From positions 1 through 39,268 of the IMG/VR virus record IMGVR_UViG_3300046501_000349: a stretch of 39,268 bases of DNA. The stretch is one strand, 5' to 3'. Origin of the DNA: a virus. The notes beneath the pieces are model-generated. The model was not told where the DNA came from, did no database searches, and saw only the letters and a program-made list of their open reading frames with translations. Below, one piece after another: positions 30,301-37,009 of this stretch; the first letter of the stretch is position 1; every line of letters starts with the position of its first letter. Position numbers and translations under genes: made by a program.

Positions 30301-32380
30301 TGCCAAAGGTACCGTCAAAGTAGCTGATTTTACCGAAGAAATGGTGAAAGAGTTTGGGGAAATGGTTCGTCCTTATGCGAATCAGATTTACAACAAAGCG
30401 GTGGATACCTTTAACCTTCAATCGGAATCTATGACACGACAGCGGTTAAGCGAAGTCGAGAAAATCACCAACAAGGCCTTAAAGGACAAAAGCTTGTCTA
30501 CCGATGAAGCGGAAACGATTAAAGAGTTTGCTCGTCGTGTTGGAGCGATGTCAGGCGATGCTAAGTTAGAAGCAAGCATGGAATTGCAAACGACTTTACA
30601 GCTCTTAGAACGCCCGACATTTGCTCAAAAGCTATCGACATCCCAAACTATTGCTCAATTGCTCAACCCTAAAACCATAGTCCGTAATGCCATTGGTAAC
30701 GAAATGTTCTATCGAGTTGAACAAATGAATAAATTGGTAGCAACACCTGTAGACATTTTACGAAGCAAAATCACGGGTGGAGAGCGGTTGATCACGTTTA
30801 GAGCCAACAATCAAGGGGAATACTGGCGGAACTGGTTAACAGGAGCAAAAGCAGGGTGGAAAGGCGTTAATCCGATGGGATTACAGACTCAATTTGATTT
30901 AGGACCACAAGCATTCCGTTCTAAATGGAATCCTCTAACCTATCTCGAAAAGTCTCTAGGCGCAACCCTTCGCTCATTTGACCATGCCGGATATATGAGA
31001 GCCTATAATAAATCACTTGGTGAATTAGCAACTTTACGTGCTACCAATGAGGGATTAAAAGGGACAGCCAAAAAAGAAGCCATTGCTCGTTATATTCGGG
31101 AAGCTGATGAAAACATGCTGCAAATGGCTGATCAATACGGCAAATATGCAACTTTCCAAGATAGCACGGTCCTTTCAACAGCACTGACAAAAGTTAAAAA
31201 AGGCATGAACAAAGTATCAACGCTTGGAGCAACAGAAGAATTCGGATTAGGTGATTTGGTTCTTAAATACCCTAAAACACCAGGTAACTTAGTCATGAGA
31301 GCCTTAGAATATTCACCAGCTGGGGTTGTCCGTTCAGCTCATTTATTAAAAGGGATGGCAAAAACAAAGGATCCGGTGGCAACAAGGGATTTTTGGTTAT
31401 CCTTCACACGAGCGATTACAGGAACAGGCGGTTTTTCTTTACTAGGGTACGCATTAGCGAATAAAGGAATTCTTACCTCTAGTGGAAATTCAGATTATGA
31501 GGTCGCTTCATTAGAGAAAAATGCTGGTAAACAGCCTAACAGTGTGAATACAACGGCATTAATGAGGTTCATTCAAAGCGGTTTTAACTTAGATGAAGCA
31601 ACTGCCAAAAAAGGAGATACCTTCGTTTCGTATGATTGGGCACAACCTATTTCTATTGCTATTGCTTTAGGAACAGGAGTCAACCAAGCCAAAAAAGAAA
31701 ATGGAAAGTTGGATGCAGCAGGAGCGGCAAAAGGAGCCTTGGATAGCGGAGCCAATACGGTGATTAATCAATCCGTCTTAAAAGGATTAAATGATTTCCT
31801 TGCTAACTACCCTGGAAGAACGATGTCAGACCGGGTGGGGGATGCTGCCAAAGGTGCGGTAGGTTCATTTGTGCCGACTCTTTCAAACCAATTCAGACAA
31901 ATCGGTGATAACACAGCCCGGACCACATACAGCCCGAATTTGCTACCGGAAATCAAAAACAGAGCGATCAATCGTATTCCAGGAGTTCAAAGCACGTTAC
32001 CACCAGCTTATGATACACTTGGAAACAGACGGCAGACATATCAGAATGACGGAAACAGTCTTTTAAATGTGTTTTTAAACCCTTCCTTCGTTAGCAAATA
32101 TAACCCATCTCCTGAAGCGGAAAAGGTGTTAAATTTGATTAACGAAACAGGCGATAAAACACTAGCACCACGAATGGCACAAAAGAAAATAGATGGGCAA
32201 CCACTCACCACCGAACAATATTCGGAGTATCAACGGATTATGGGTGAACAAGTACAAAATGGATTATCGCATTTACGTTCTAGCAGTAATAACGAAGCCT
32301 TAGCGAAAGCCATTGATAAAATTTTACGAGATGCTGGAAAGACAGCAAGAGAGCAAATACGCCAAGAAATGGGTGATTAA
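27356..32380 (+). CDS. 1674-residue putative ejection/polyvalent internal protein
   Basis: The longest gene of the genome. Residues 1-175 are charged and repetitive, 262-368 a glycine- and alanine-rich amphipathic stretch (GGLIGGGMAGAEVATREVFN, IAFGTALGGISDPLLYGAGK) of membrane-inserting type, about 470-720 a proline-rich part with TLPDYS twice, then long helical parts, and a second Gly-rich hydrophobic stretch (GTGGFSLLGYALANKGI) near 1370. It has no tape-measure character in the tail-tube sense (no tube gene). It probably is injected with DNA, like large podovirus internal proteins. Confidence 0.55.
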   Translation: MAFDENNYKRIFESRYGAGSYDSGLSQARQIGTLKAQAAYAKKSYSDYQEKQQKKTYDDALSYWNDPTNKEELRKKGVYRTEQEIRNDPRKKEEIQSQGYSIDEFIDGLYSAGTEGDSRSKREYNQKAKNNKQTASENPRPIIPLPKKAKSTTEKRTTEKQKNLLPQVKKKENKKTLWDDVKDIGKLASNTLNPFDDVSVKDAYNNYLHSDTSKAFKEVQRGSNRAVDSASFGAMSNFDKRVNHNNPDYLNEREWGKGKGTDMITTGLGYLVPGSAAYKGLNASKLGKAITEVGNEGLLKRLAAETAKGGLIGGGMAGAEVATREVFNPADYNALENTKHIAFGTALGGISDPLLYGAGKGFAKGMESAANRTMRNLLPNSQQVESTLLNSAKSLKGTQALPKTGGIQNPGIMNDLIPRGNDITNPNFLPSLNPKTSVNPLVPKIGKSINELPSLKETSLLDRSLLLDGGERTLPDYSASRTLAEKNPTLANMLPPSARTLPDYSYGKPTSEPIQPVNQYGVEVPFDKVEHAPADYWRGRYEEFAQYVNKNYDSNNLSKEALDDLWTQFARNDEPVNLEQVVDLAYPTTKESPVLDARNIDLKRQPATQKAKDILGINDSAFKLPEPSKPINTADVWNKMGNRPPVSNNAKKILLGQKKQPQQDLIPKLNTIQEPLSPVETPKIRTTQAPVEVPKISTAPVVEAPAQLRSAPKANERSFYNTVQNPEKLSPEMEQRLNDFDKTYKPMSNEETVKFANEFVAQDMEKAFQFVKNARKFDPRHITVGHRLIDELQKAGQYDRALDVVERLAEQGTKAGQSIQSYSIYNRLSAEGQLLRAQRRVNKINESIVDPNKQVKLTEQNVQDITHTADSIKRFTGQSEQANNVIKIMDSIKKGNLATDAELDVVRSFVSDAKKFVSDLDPGSKPKPPKPIKDVRTRDKVVDFMTKREEVARQRLRQKMNRANSLPVDMFYDLSIIGASKIAKGTVKVADFTEEMVKEFGEMVRPYANQIYNKAVDTFNLQSESMTRQRLSEVEKITNKALKDKSLSTDEAETIKEFARRVGAMSGDAKLEASMELQTTLQLLERPTFAQKLSTSQTIAQLLNPKTIVRNAIGNEMFYRVEQMNKLVATPVDILRSKITGGERLITFRANNQGEYWRNWLTGAKAGWKGVNPMGLQTQFDLGPQAFRSKWNPLTYLEKSLGATLRSFDHAGYMRAYNKSLGELATLRATNEGLKGTAKKEAIARYIREADENMLQMADQYGKYATFQDSTVLSTALTKVKKGMNKVSTLGATEEFGLGDLVLKYPKTPGNLVMRALEYSPAGVVRSAHLLKGMAKTKDPVATRDFWLSFTRAITGTGGFSLLGYALANKGILTSSGNSDYEVASLEKNAGKQPNSVNTTALMRFIQSGFNLDEATAKKGDTFVSYDWAQPISIAIALGTGVNQAKKENGKLDAAGAAKGALDSGANTVINQSVLKGLNDFLANYPGRTMSDRVGDAAKGAVGSFVPTLSNQFRQIGDNTARTTYSPNLLPEIKNRAINRIPGVQSTLPPAYDTLGNRRQTYQNDGNSLLNVFLNPSFVSKYNPSPEAEKVLNLINETGDKTLAPRMAQKKIDGQPLTTEQYSEYQRIMGEQVQNGLSHLRSSSNNEALAKAIDKILRDAGKTAREQIRQEMGD

Positions 32381-32599
32381 ATGGCGTGGTTTTTAAGTAT
32401 TATGGGGACCATCTTTCTAATCCTCTTTTGTTTAGGGATTTGGGTAGAAAAGATGAATCAACGAAGGAAATTAGATGTAGCCTATGATAATAAGGTAACA
32501 AGGATTATGGACCGGATAGAGCCGTACTATAATTTTTTCTTTAATCTGTTTGGATGGGCATTAGCGTTATTAGTGATTTATTTTATATATCTAGGGTAA
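32381..32599 (+). CDS. Two-span small membrane protein
   Basis: A 72-residue protein, spans at about 2-22 (WFLSIMGTIFLILFCLGIWV) and 51-71 (FFFNLFGWALALLVIYFIYL), with a basic loop between. It starts directly after the giant gene. It may be a second holin-like or accessory lysis protein because holin and amidase follow; this is speculation. A terminator overlaps its stop. Confidence 0.7.
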   Translation: MAWFLSIMGTIFLILFCLGIWVEKMNQRRKLDVAYDNKVTRIMDRIEPYYNFFFNLFGWALALLVIYFIYLG

Positions 32600-32627
32600 G
32601 AGGGCTGACTTTTCAGTCCTCTTTTTT
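32599..32627 (+). terminator. Rho-independent terminator before lysis genes
   Basis: AGAGGGCTGA (32599-32608) pairs with TCAGTCCTCT (32613-32622), one G-U pair, loop CTTT, then TTTTTT. It separates the structural operon from the holin and amidase genes. Confidence 0.82.
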
Positions 32628-32651
32628 ATGCTTAAATTCGGGAGGTACGGG

Positions 32652-33056
32652 ATGAATTGGGACGCATGGTATAAAACCATTACAACAATAGTGGGTGCGA
32701 CTGTAGGCTGGTTATACGGGGGGTGGGATCCATTGCTGCAGATATTACTTGCCTTTGCGATTTTAGATTATGTAACTGGAATGCTTGCTAGTGGAACAGA
32801 GGGCAAGTTAAGTAGCAGTATTGGTTTTAAAGGGATTGCTAAAAAGATCATGATTTTTATTATGGTGGCAGCTGGTCATTTAGTGGATGTAGCAATCGGC
32901 AACGGATCCATGATTCAAGATGCTGTGACGTTTTTCTACTTAGGGAATGAATTGTTATCTATCACCGAAAATGGTGGACGAATTGGATTACCTATACCAT
33001 CCCAGGTTAAAAGTGCGATTCAAATTTTAAAAGGGAAAGGAGAGGGTAAAGAATGA
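32652..33056 (+). CDS. Holin (phage_holin_4_1-like)
   Basis: A 134-residue protein with four probable spans, as in the toxin-secretion/lysis holin family (holin_4_1): TTIVGATVGWLYGGWDPLLQ, LLAFAILDYVTGMLASG, then the amphipathic GFKGIAKKIMIFIMVAAGHL and FFYLGNELLSITENGGRIGL, a classical pattern. It opens the membrane for the amidase. ATG 32652 follows GGGAGG; a frame from 32628 lacks a site. Overlaps the amidase gene by four bases. Confidence 0.9.
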   Translation: MNWDAWYKTITTIVGATVGWLYGGWDPLLQILLAFAILDYVTGMLASGTEGKLSSSIGFKGIAKKIMIFIMVAAGHLVDVAIGNGSMIQDAVTFFYLGNELLSITENGGRIGLPIPSQVKSAIQILKGKGEGKE

Positions 33057-33838
33057 AGATTTTTTTAGATGCAGGCCATGGCGGTAAAGACTCAGGAGCG
33101 GTCGGTAATGGATTGAAAGAAAAAGACCTCACACTAACTATTGTCAAGAAAATTGGAGCTATGTTGGGCGAATATGAAGGTGTGGAAGTGCTTTACTCTC
33201 GGACGGATGATAGATTCTTAGAATTATCCGAAAGGGCGGCACTCGCTAATAATGCGAAAGCTGATTATTTTAATTCTATTCACATCAATGCGACCCCAAG
33301 TGGTACAGGCTATGAATCTTTTATCCATACCAATGCCAGCTCGCAATCCGTTGCTTATCAGAATGTCATTCATGCTGAAGTCCTAAAAGCCATCGGTAAA
33401 GTAAAAGACCGAGGAAAAAAGCGAGCCAATCATGCTGTCACTCGTTTATCTCACATGCCAGCGATCTTAACAGAAAACTTATTCATTGATAACGCTGTGG
33501 ACGGTGCCTTATTAAAGCAGGATTCTTTTTTAGATCTGATTGCAAAGGGGCACGTTAATGGATACGTAAAAGCCTTTGGATTAAAGCAAAAAGCCGTTCA
33601 ATCATTCGCTACATCTAATCAACATTCTTTCTTCTTCACTGGTGGCTATGCTGGGCAGGAACTAGCAAGGGTCCACCAATTTTTATTAGAAAATGGATAT
33701 GGGTATTCTCCTATCCGTAACGACCAAGGCTATCTCATGTTTGATGTAGGTGGCTTTCCAGGTGGGTCAGAAGCAGCCGAGAAGATGGAAAACTTCTTAA
33801 AACAGAATCATTTTGCCTATGAAAAAAGAATCGTATGA
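33053..33838 (+). CDS. Endolysin: N-acetylmuramoyl-L-alanine amidase (Amidase_3)
   Basis: A 261-residue endolysin. Residues 1-178 are Amidase_3 with zinc ligands H9 (LDAGHGGKDSG), E23 and H77 (FNSIHINA) and catalytic E141 (AILTENLFIDN). Residues about 185-261 look like an SPOR-type wall-binding repeat (SFFFTGGYAGQELARVHQFL, then LMFDVGGFPGGSEAAEKMEN). It cleaves the amide bond between muramic acid and the peptide stem. It forms the lysis cassette with the holin before it. Confidence 0.93.
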   Translation: MKIFLDAGHGGKDSGAVGNGLKEKDLTLTIVKKIGAMLGEYEGVEVLYSRTDDRFLELSERAALANNAKADYFNSIHINATPSGTGYESFIHTNASSQSVAYQNVIHAEVLKAIGKVKDRGKKRANHAVTRLSHMPAILTENLFIDNAVDGALLKQDSFLDLIAKGHVNGYVKAFGLKQKAVQSFATSNQHSFFFTGGYAGQELARVHQFLLENGYGYSPIRNDQGYLMFDVGGFPGGSEAAEKMENFLKQNHFAYEKRIV

Positions 33839-33840
33839 AA

Positions 33841-33873
33841 AAAGCCTCACTCTTAATCGAGTGGGGCGTTTTC
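33841..33873. terminator. Bidirectional terminator
   Basis: GCCTCACTC (33844-33852) pairs with GAGTGGGGC (33859-33867), one G-U pair, flanked by AAAAA on the left and GTTTT on the right. It serves both the amidase gene and the convergent minus-strand gene, whose stop lies in the loop. Confidence 0.8.
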
Positions 33874-34074
33874 TAGTTTTACGACTAATTCTGTTATATC
33901 CTCGCCATCACAAAGAACATTTTCTAATTTACATTCATACGGATGATCTCTCTTGAGCCATCGCCAAAACTCCAAAGCAACTTCCTCACGACTTTTCCCT
34001 TTGAGCGGGAATTCACCTTTGCTGTAAATTCTATTTTCATTGGATACGTAATCTATCCGAATTAGTACGGTCAT
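33853..34074 (-). CDS. Minus-strand accessory protein, unknown
   Basis: A 73-residue protein (MTVLIRIDYVSNENRIYSKG, FPLKGKSREEVALEFWRWLK, YECKLENVLCDGEDITELVV) of mixed alpha/beta prediction. I recognise a phage-associated small family by its pattern, but not its role. ATG 34074 has GAAAGAAGGGA ahead; a longer frame from 34158 crosses the promoter. The gene stands alone and opposite to its neighbours, where lysogenic conversion genes often lie. An operator-like site overlaps its predicted -10 region. Confidence 0.65.
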   Translation of the reverse strand: MTVLIRIDYVSNENRIYSKGEFPLKGKSREEVALEFWRWLKRDHPYECKLENVLCDGEDITELVVKLENAPLD

Positions 34075-34098
34075 AGGTTTCCCTTCTTTCGTTAAAAG

Positions 34099-34137
34099 TT
34101 TACCCCATAGGGAAAAATATTTTTTTAGACAAGATAT
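34099..34137 (-). promoter_or_regulatory. Minus-strand promoter with repressor-type operator
   Basis: On the minus strand TTGTCT, about 17 bases and TATGGG give a weak promoter for the gene at 33853-34074. Overlapping the -10 is TTTACCCCATAGGGAAAA (34099-34116 on the + strand), which fits the operator family of the lysogeny module 4.5 kb away. This suggests control by the phage repressor. Both the promoter and the control are inferred. Confidence 0.45.
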
Positions 34138-34199
34138 ATAAATCAAGCCATCCCCCATATGCTTTATTACAGACCCAAATTAATGCCTCCCTAGTAGAC

Positions 34200-34324
34200 C
34201 ATTCGGGTATATTCCCGATGTCATTCTATCAAGGTTTAGTCTAGTATTCAGCATCTTCTCATTTGCCGTAACTACTTATATATAAGTATCTAATGAGGTG
34301 GCGCAAGAAAGGAGGAAATTCATC
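34200..34324 (+). promoter_or_regulatory. Leader of FtsK cassette with 16-bp palindrome
   Basis: The 250 bases between the minus-strand gene and the FtsK gene have no coding frame. They contain a stem TCGGG-N6-CCCGA (34203-34218) and a perfect 16-base palindrome TACTTATATATAAGTA (34273-34288), which probably covers a promoter -10 or binds a dimeric regulator. A strong AAAGGAGG follows at 34311-34318. Confidence 0.4.
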
Positions 34325-35593
34325 ATGATTTTTGAAGTATTGTCCACGACAATTTTTGGAGCAATTTCTTTGAAAGCTTATCTATCGAAAAGCGGGGAAG
34401 GAAACGACTCCAAAAAGATTAATAAAATTTTCACTCTAACTGGATTAAATGTCAAAGATGGAGATCGCACCCTAACCACTCAACTATTGAAAAAGAAAAA
34501 CTATGAGTGGGGCACCGAATATCGTTACCGTATTCCCTTGGGCAGAAGTTTTGAAGATTATGTAGCAAAGCAAAAAGCAATAGAAGCAGGAGTGAATACT
34601 CGTTCGGTAAAAATTAGACTAAATGACCTAAGAAGCCTGAAATTAGACAAAAACATCATAGCGAATATAAAAGGATTATACACACGACAACTAAGCAAAC
34701 AGAAGGAGATAGAGCTGTCATATGACGGAGTATTGAAAGTAAGAGTCTACCATGAACCATTACCCACTAAAATTCCTTGGACAAATGAATTATTAAAAGA
34801 AAACACATGGTCCGTAGCGATTGGAATAAACCGAAACGGTACCATTGACCACGACTTTGACAAACGGAAGCATTTAATAATAGCCGGTGCTACTGGTGGC
34901 GGTAAATCAGTCATTATGAAATCCATTATTACCACTTTACTGCTACAAAAACCGGACGATGTTCTATTCTCCCTTGTGGATTTAAAAGGCGGTCCAGCAT
35001 TTGCCCGGTTCAAGAACTGCAAACAGGTTGTCAACTTTGGTACTGATAACAATGAAGCTAGGGAAATATTGAAGGATGTTCAGCAAAAAATGAATGAGGA
35101 TTACCAAAAAATCATAGACGGAGGATTTGAAGATGTATCAGAGGCAGGAGTCGCAAAGAGACATTTTTTAATTATCGATGAAGCTGCAGACTTAGCCGAA
35201 GATAGCAAGAGCATGGATATATTAACAGACATCGTGCGGAAAGGAAGGGGAGCTGGATATTACGTGATCTATGCGACCCAATACCCTTCTGCTCAAGCGA
35301 TCAGCATGCAAATAAAGAGAAATATTCCTGCTCGGTTATGCTTTGTTTTAGATAGCGTGACAGCTTCTATGACCGTGTTAGATAAAGGTGGAGCTGAAAA
35401 CCTACCGGAAATACCAGGTAGAGGCATTTACAAAGAAGTCAAACAAACCATTCTCCAAACTCCTTTTATGAGTAACGACCTTATCAATCAGCTCATTCAA
35501 CCTTTCATCGTTAAAAAGGAGGAAATTCATGAAACCCCTAAACGAACGACAAGAGCAAATTCTTTTATCGTTAAAGAAACTAGATTATCTTGA
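34325..35593 (+). CDS. FtsK/SpoIIIE-type DNA translocase
   Basis: A 422-residue protein with one N-terminal hydrophobic stretch (FEVLSTTIFGAISLKAYL), a linker domain, and the FtsK ATPase core: Walker A GATGGGKS at 188-195, Walker B HFLIIDEA (D285, E286), then DIVRKGRGAGYYVIYATQYP and PARLCFVLDSVTASMTVLDK. The gamma domain of true FtsK is missing. Such ATPases occur in Bacillus phages and plasmids together with replication-relaxation proteins. It may move DNA or couple it to a membrane complex. Its last 65 bases overlap the next gene. Confidence 0.88.
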   Translation: MIFEVLSTTIFGAISLKAYLSKSGEGNDSKKINKIFTLTGLNVKDGDRTLTTQLLKKKNYEWGTEYRYRIPLGRSFEDYVAKQKAIEAGVNTRSVKIRLNDLRSLKLDKNIIANIKGLYTRQLSKQKEIELSYDGVLKVRVYHEPLPTKIPWTNELLKENTWSVAIGINRNGTIDHDFDKRKHLIIAGATGGGKSVIMKSIITTLLLQKPDDVLFSLVDLKGGPAFARFKNCKQVVNFGTDNNEAREILKDVQQKMNEDYQKIIDGGFEDVSEAGVAKRHFLIIDEAADLAEDSKSMDILTDIVRKGRGAGYYVIYATQYPSAQAISMQIKRNIPARLCFVLDSVTASMTVLDKGGAENLPEIPGRGIYKEVKQTILQTPFMSNDLINQLIQPFIVKKEEIHETPKRTTRANSFIVKETRLS

Positions 35594-36122
35594 CCGGGAA
35601 CAACTACAAAAAATCCATCGGCTAGGGCAGAAAAGAAATGCCAATCGAATCCTCCAACAACTCTCTCCTTATCTCTCTAGTTATCGTGAAGAATTCTCCA
35701 CTATCTATTACCTAAACGCTGCCGGAAGAGAATATGTTAACTCTCAAAAAATCCGTAAGAAAACAAATTTTGTCCATCATGTCATTATGCGGAATGACTT
35801 TTATATCTTTGTTGGATTTCCTCACGAATGGATGAACGAAATGAAGTTAACCGATGGGGAACATACCGTGATTTGTGATGCCTGGTTTAAATCGAATGGG
35901 AAATATCACATCTTAGAAGTTGACCACCAACAAAGCATGAAAGAGAACCGAAACAAAATTGAAAAGTATAAAGGTTTATATGAAGAAGGCTCAGTTAAAG
36001 AGAAATTAGGCTATTTCCCACCATTAATTTGGTTGACCACCACCGAATTAAGGAAGAAACAATTGACCACATTGTGTAACGGAATCCCTTATGTGATCTA
36101 CACCATTAATGACATCAAATAA
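35529..36122 (+). CDS. Replication-relaxation family protein
   Basis: A 197-residue protein with the Replic_Relax pattern: LNERQEQILLSLKKLDYLDR then QLQKIHRLGQKRNANRILQQ (winged HTH), and FVHHVIMRNDFYIFVG, ICDAWFKSNGKYHILEVDHQ (nuclease-like core). The family is linked to plasmid replication and conjugative relaxosomes. It starts in a 65-base overlap with the FtsK gene, with its own AAAAAGGAGG site, so both are made from one transcript. No relaxase or Rep gene of known type is nearby. Confidence 0.85.
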   Translation: MKPLNERQEQILLSLKKLDYLDREQLQKIHRLGQKRNANRILQQLSPYLSSYREEFSTIYYLNAAGREYVNSQKIRKKTNFVHHVIMRNDFYIFVGFPHEWMNEMKLTDGEHTVICDAWFKSNGKYHILEVDHQQSMKENRNKIEKYKGLYEEGSVKEKLGYFPPLIWLTTTELRKKQLTTLCNGIPYVIYTINDIK

Positions 36123-36135
36123 GGAGTGAAGGGAA

Positions 36136-36600
36136 ATGAAAGTGATTCAATTCCAAGACTTTATGACTGGTGATTATAAGAAGAAAGACAAAGAGGAGCG
36201 TCAAAAAAGAATGAAACAAGCGACTCATTTAGCAAGTGCGGCTGTTCTTCCATTAGCGACATGTGGGGCAGTCGGCACCTTTGGATTTGCCATGAAAGCT
36301 TTTGCGGCAACAGGTGCGGTTACGGTGGCGGCACCAGCTATAGAAGTGGGAGCCAAAGCTTGGATGAGTGAGCAAACTTTATCTACTCTTGCTCACGTTT
36401 TGGATCCATTGGTCGATATTATGGTAGCCCTTAGTTTTCCCATTGCTTCTGTCATTATTGTAGGTTCTTGCTTCTTCTTTATGTTTGGTAAGTCCGAAAA
36501 GGCTTGGGATGGCATCATGAAAGCCGGATTAGGATATGTATTGATTCAGGTATCCCCTCTTATCTTAGATGTGCTAAAACAGGTAGGAAGTGCCGTTTAA
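36136..36600 (+). CDS. Hydrophobic membrane protein of the FtsK cassette
   Basis: A 154-residue protein. After a charged 30-residue start come spans at about 31-62 (HLASAAVLPLATCGAVGTFG), 92-113 (IMVALSFPIASVIIVGSCFF) and 126-148 (GIMKAGLGYVLIQVSPLILD). The order of an N-terminal signal-like segment and two helices is similar to VirB2/TrbC-type pilin-like subunits, but there is no clear match. Its placement after an FtsK ATPase and a relaxation protein suggests a membrane complex. Function inferred only. Confidence 0.6.
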   Translation: MKVIQFQDFMTGDYKKKDKEERQKRMKQATHLASAAVLPLATCGAVGTFGFAMKAFAATGAVTVAAPAIEVGAKAWMSEQTLSTLAHVLDPLVDIMVALSFPIASVIIVGSCFFFMFGKSEKAWDGIMKAGLGYVLIQVSPLILDVLKQVGSAV

Positions 36601-36636
36601 GGTGAGGGTTTATATAAAATTTGAGGAGGAACACAA

Positions 36637-36768
36637 ATGAATGTAAAAATCAAAGTGAATGGAAGAAAGCTAGTTCCTTGTACAAAATGCGGGGTATTCC
36701 ATAAAGCACAGGGTAACAAAAAAACTAAACGCATTTGTTCACCATGTAAAAAGGAAGTAGCGGTTTAG
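36637..36768 (+). CDS. 43-residue zinc-ribbon protein
   Basis: A basic 43-residue protein with CTKC (C15, C18) and CSPC (C34, C37), a minimal zinc ribbon. ATG follows GAGGAGGAAC. It closes the FtsK cassette. Its stop lies inside a terminator stem. Possible DNA-binding accessory to the cassette. Confidence 0.7.
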   Translation: MNVKIKVNGRKLVPCTKCGVFHKAQGNKKTKRICSPCKKEVAV

Positions 36769-36793
36769 GGGGAAGCGATTCTCCCTCTTTTTT
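36768..36793 (+). terminator. Rho-independent terminator of the FtsK cassette
   Basis: GGGGGA (36768-36773) pairs with TCCCTC (36782-36787), one G-U pair, loop AGCGATTC, then TTTTTT. The last base of the zinc-ribbon stop is in the stem. Confidence 0.75.
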
Positions 36794-37009
36794 GTGGTCG
36801 AAAATAAAAAATGTGGTCAACCGTCAAAAATGACCACTGACCACAAAATTATCACGCACTTGCAATCTTTTGAGGAAAATAAACGAGTTAATAGCTTCTT
36901 TGGGTGGTGAAAAGCTATTAATAGAAACAAAAGGATACACAATCATCATTTATCATCATTGGTGAAAAGCTTCGGTGGAATGCTGAAACTATAGGGTTTT
37001 CAAGCCCTC
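36793..37009. other. Candidate attP region with arm-type repeats
   Basis: The 216 bases after the 3' end of int carry an 8-base motif TGTGGTCA in both directions: 36793-36800 (one mismatch), 36812-36819, reversed at 36831-36838 (one mismatch) and 36838-36845, and again at 37021-37028 inside int. Between them is a perfect inverted repeat TTAATAGCTT / AAGCTATTAA (36888-36897, 36912-36921) and a GGTGAAAAGCT direct repeat (36906-36916, 36961-36971). This is the usual attP place; the core itself I cannot fix. Confidence 0.5.
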
